Origin: a virus
Reading direction: 5' to 3' (one strand)
DNA: 29,006 nucleotides
IMG/VR virus record: IMGVR_UViG_3300005617_000406
Location: 1-29,006 of that record
The position numbers and the translations under genes are program-made. Within the stretch, counting starts at the first letter, position 1. Every line of letters starts with the position of its first letter. The notes beneath the pieces are model-generated. The model made no database searches, was not told where the DNA came from, and saw only the letters and a list, made by a program, of their open reading frames with translations. This document shows positions 28,307-29,006 of the stretch, piece by piece.

Positions 28307-28540
28307 TCACGCCTCCTGCGGCATCCCTGAAACCTTGGCATCGGCCTCCGTCCACTGTCGCCTCGGAAACTCACCGTGCCAGCGCCCGATCTGCGGATCG
28401 CATTCCGAACAGAGCGCTGGATTCTTCATCGGCGATGGCTGGCCGATAACTGGATCGTCTGTCGTGAAATCGCGAGTCCAGTAATTCGACAGTGCCGTGT
28501 TCTCAACACAGCCGCATTTCTCACACTTAAATAGTGGCAT
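28307..28540 (-). CDS. Cysteine-rich protein, 77 aa
   Basis: MPLFKCEKCGCVENTALSNYWTRDF begins with CEKCGC, and a second cluster (NPALCSECDPQIGRWHGEFPRRQW) follows about 35 residues later. Together the two CxxC pairs make a rubredoxin-like or zinc-ribbon pair. I recall near-identical small proteins of unknown function in other bacteria and phages. AAGTTT-type sequences but no clear ribosome site lie upstream. It stands directly before the zinc-ribbon gene 27413-28306. Confidence 0.75.
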   Translation of the reverse strand: MPLFKCEKCGCVENTALSNYWTRDFTTDDPVIGQPSPMKNPALCSECDPQIGRWHGEFPRRQWTEADAKVSGMPQEA

Positions 28541-28726
28541 TCACGCCTCCTGCTGGGTGAGCCGCTGGATCAGGGACAACAGGAATTGCACCTGACAACC
28601 GGGGCACCAACTCGCCGCATCGGTGCGCCAGATCTCGCGACAGGGTTTCCCGATGTCATGATCGCAGGTGTCATCCAGTTGCGCGATCCGCTGCTGCTCG
28701 GCCTCGGTCAACGTCGCCACAGTCAT
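28541..28726 (-). CDS. Small cysteine-containing protein, 61 aa
   Basis: MTVATLTEAEQQRIAQLDDTCDHDIGKPCREIWRTDAASWCPGCQVQFLLSLIQRLTQQEA has cysteines at 21, 29, 41 and 44, the last two as CPGC, so a zinc site is likely. The two ends are helical. ATGA coupling ties it to the upstream gene. No family recognised. Confidence 0.65.
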   Translation of the reverse strand: MTVATLTEAEQQRIAQLDDTCDHDIGKPCREIWRTDAASWCPGCQVQFLLSLIQRLTQQEA

Positions 28727-28950
28727 GCGCTTGAGGTCTCCTCACCCACGAGGTCATACAGACAGTGGCCGTCGTGGCCAAAATGCTCGTGCCCGTCCTT
28801 CGCGATTGACCAGCCCCATCGTGGAATCAAGGGATGGCCTGTCTCATACGAATACGTGAAGCCCCGCTCCGTCAGCGCCGTCACCGTCAACAGATACCCG
28901 GCCGTATCACGAAACAGCATCCCGACGCGGACCTCGCACATCTTCATCAT
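28723..28950 (-). CDS. Hypothetical protein, 75 aa
   Basis: MMKMCEVRVGMLFRDTAGYLLTVTALTERGFTYSYETGHPLIPRWGWSIAKDGHEHFGHDGHCLYDLVGEETSSA is strand-rich with a His-rich loop (GHEHFGHDGHC) that might bind metal. The first of two ATGs overlaps the preceding stop (ATGA). No family recognised. Confidence 0.65.
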   Translation of the reverse strand: MMKMCEVRVGMLFRDTAGYLLTVTALTERGFTYSYETGHPLIPRWGWSIAKDGHEHFGHDGHCLYDLVGEETSSA

Positions 28951-29006
28951 CGGCCCAGCTCCCCGAGCGGCACCAGCATCCGGGCACAGGCCGCCTGCAC
29001 GCGATC
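28947..29006 (-). CDS. C-terminal end of a further leftward gene (partial)
   Basis: The frame is open from the right edge and ends ...DRVQAACARMLVPLGELGR before a stop that overlaps the next ATG in ATGA form. Only 19 residues are visible, so nothing can be said about function. The coupling supports that the frame is real and that the leftward cluster continues beyond the window. Confidence 0.55.
   Translation of the reverse strand, partial: DRVQAACARMLVPLGELGR

Noticed and set aside
1-29006. CRISPR array, insertion sequence, rRNA or complete tRNA genes
   Set aside because: I saw no regularly spaced repeats of CRISPR size, no transposase signature and no full tRNA or rRNA segment.

Overview
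The window is most of a temperate, short-tailed (podovirus-like) phage genome, G+C-rich (roughly two thirds G+C by eye). I see terminase, portal, scaffold, capsid, adaptor and nozzle-like genes, but no tape-measure, sheath or tail-tube gene. A tyrosine integrase lies at the left edge beside a tRNA-Thr 3' fragment. The probable host is a Gram-negative, G+C-rich soil-type bacterium. The style of a small lipoprotein and of a Tat-type leader suggests Acidobacteriota, but that is inference only.

Layout from left to right. Positions 1-403 hold the 3' end of an integrase gene. Positions 311-570 look like attP: a 49-nt copy of a tRNA-Thr(CGT) 3' part, flanked by three identical 13-bp direct repeats that could be integrase arm sites. 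At 751-1617 two short + strand genes (one a lipoprotein) alternate with a - strand gene. From 25662 leftward to about 1580, nearly everything is on the - strand. The order is TerS, an exported repeat protein, a beta-helix protein, TerL, portal, a run of micro-genes, scaffold, major capsid protein, a decoration-like protein, adaptor, nozzle-like protein, a fibre-like protein, four large low-complexity virion proteins, a holin-like protein, a second beta-helix protein with a signal peptide, small genes, and an excisionase-like HTH protein. Most neighbours overlap by 1-4 nt (ATGA, TGATG, TAATG), so the block is probably one translationally coupled late operon. The main interruptions are two leader hairpins and an opposite-strand Tat-signal ORF at 8466-8786.

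Positions 25663-26098 are a control region with short iterons, two inverted repeats and, at its right end, a strong sigma70-type promoter. That promoter has a perfect palindrome filling the space between its -35 and -10 boxes, and its predicted start falls on the ATG of the next gene (leaderless). It drives three small + strand genes (26099-26684). From 26679 to the right edge a second leftward cluster carries small, mostly cysteine-rich proteins and another HTH protein. This is probably an early or accessory module that continues beyond the window.

The order integrase, att core, virion genes (integrase on the far side of att from the late operon) does not fit a linear prophage. It fits a free circular or circularly assembled genome. 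Replication genes, a repressor and a recognisable endolysin are not seen here.
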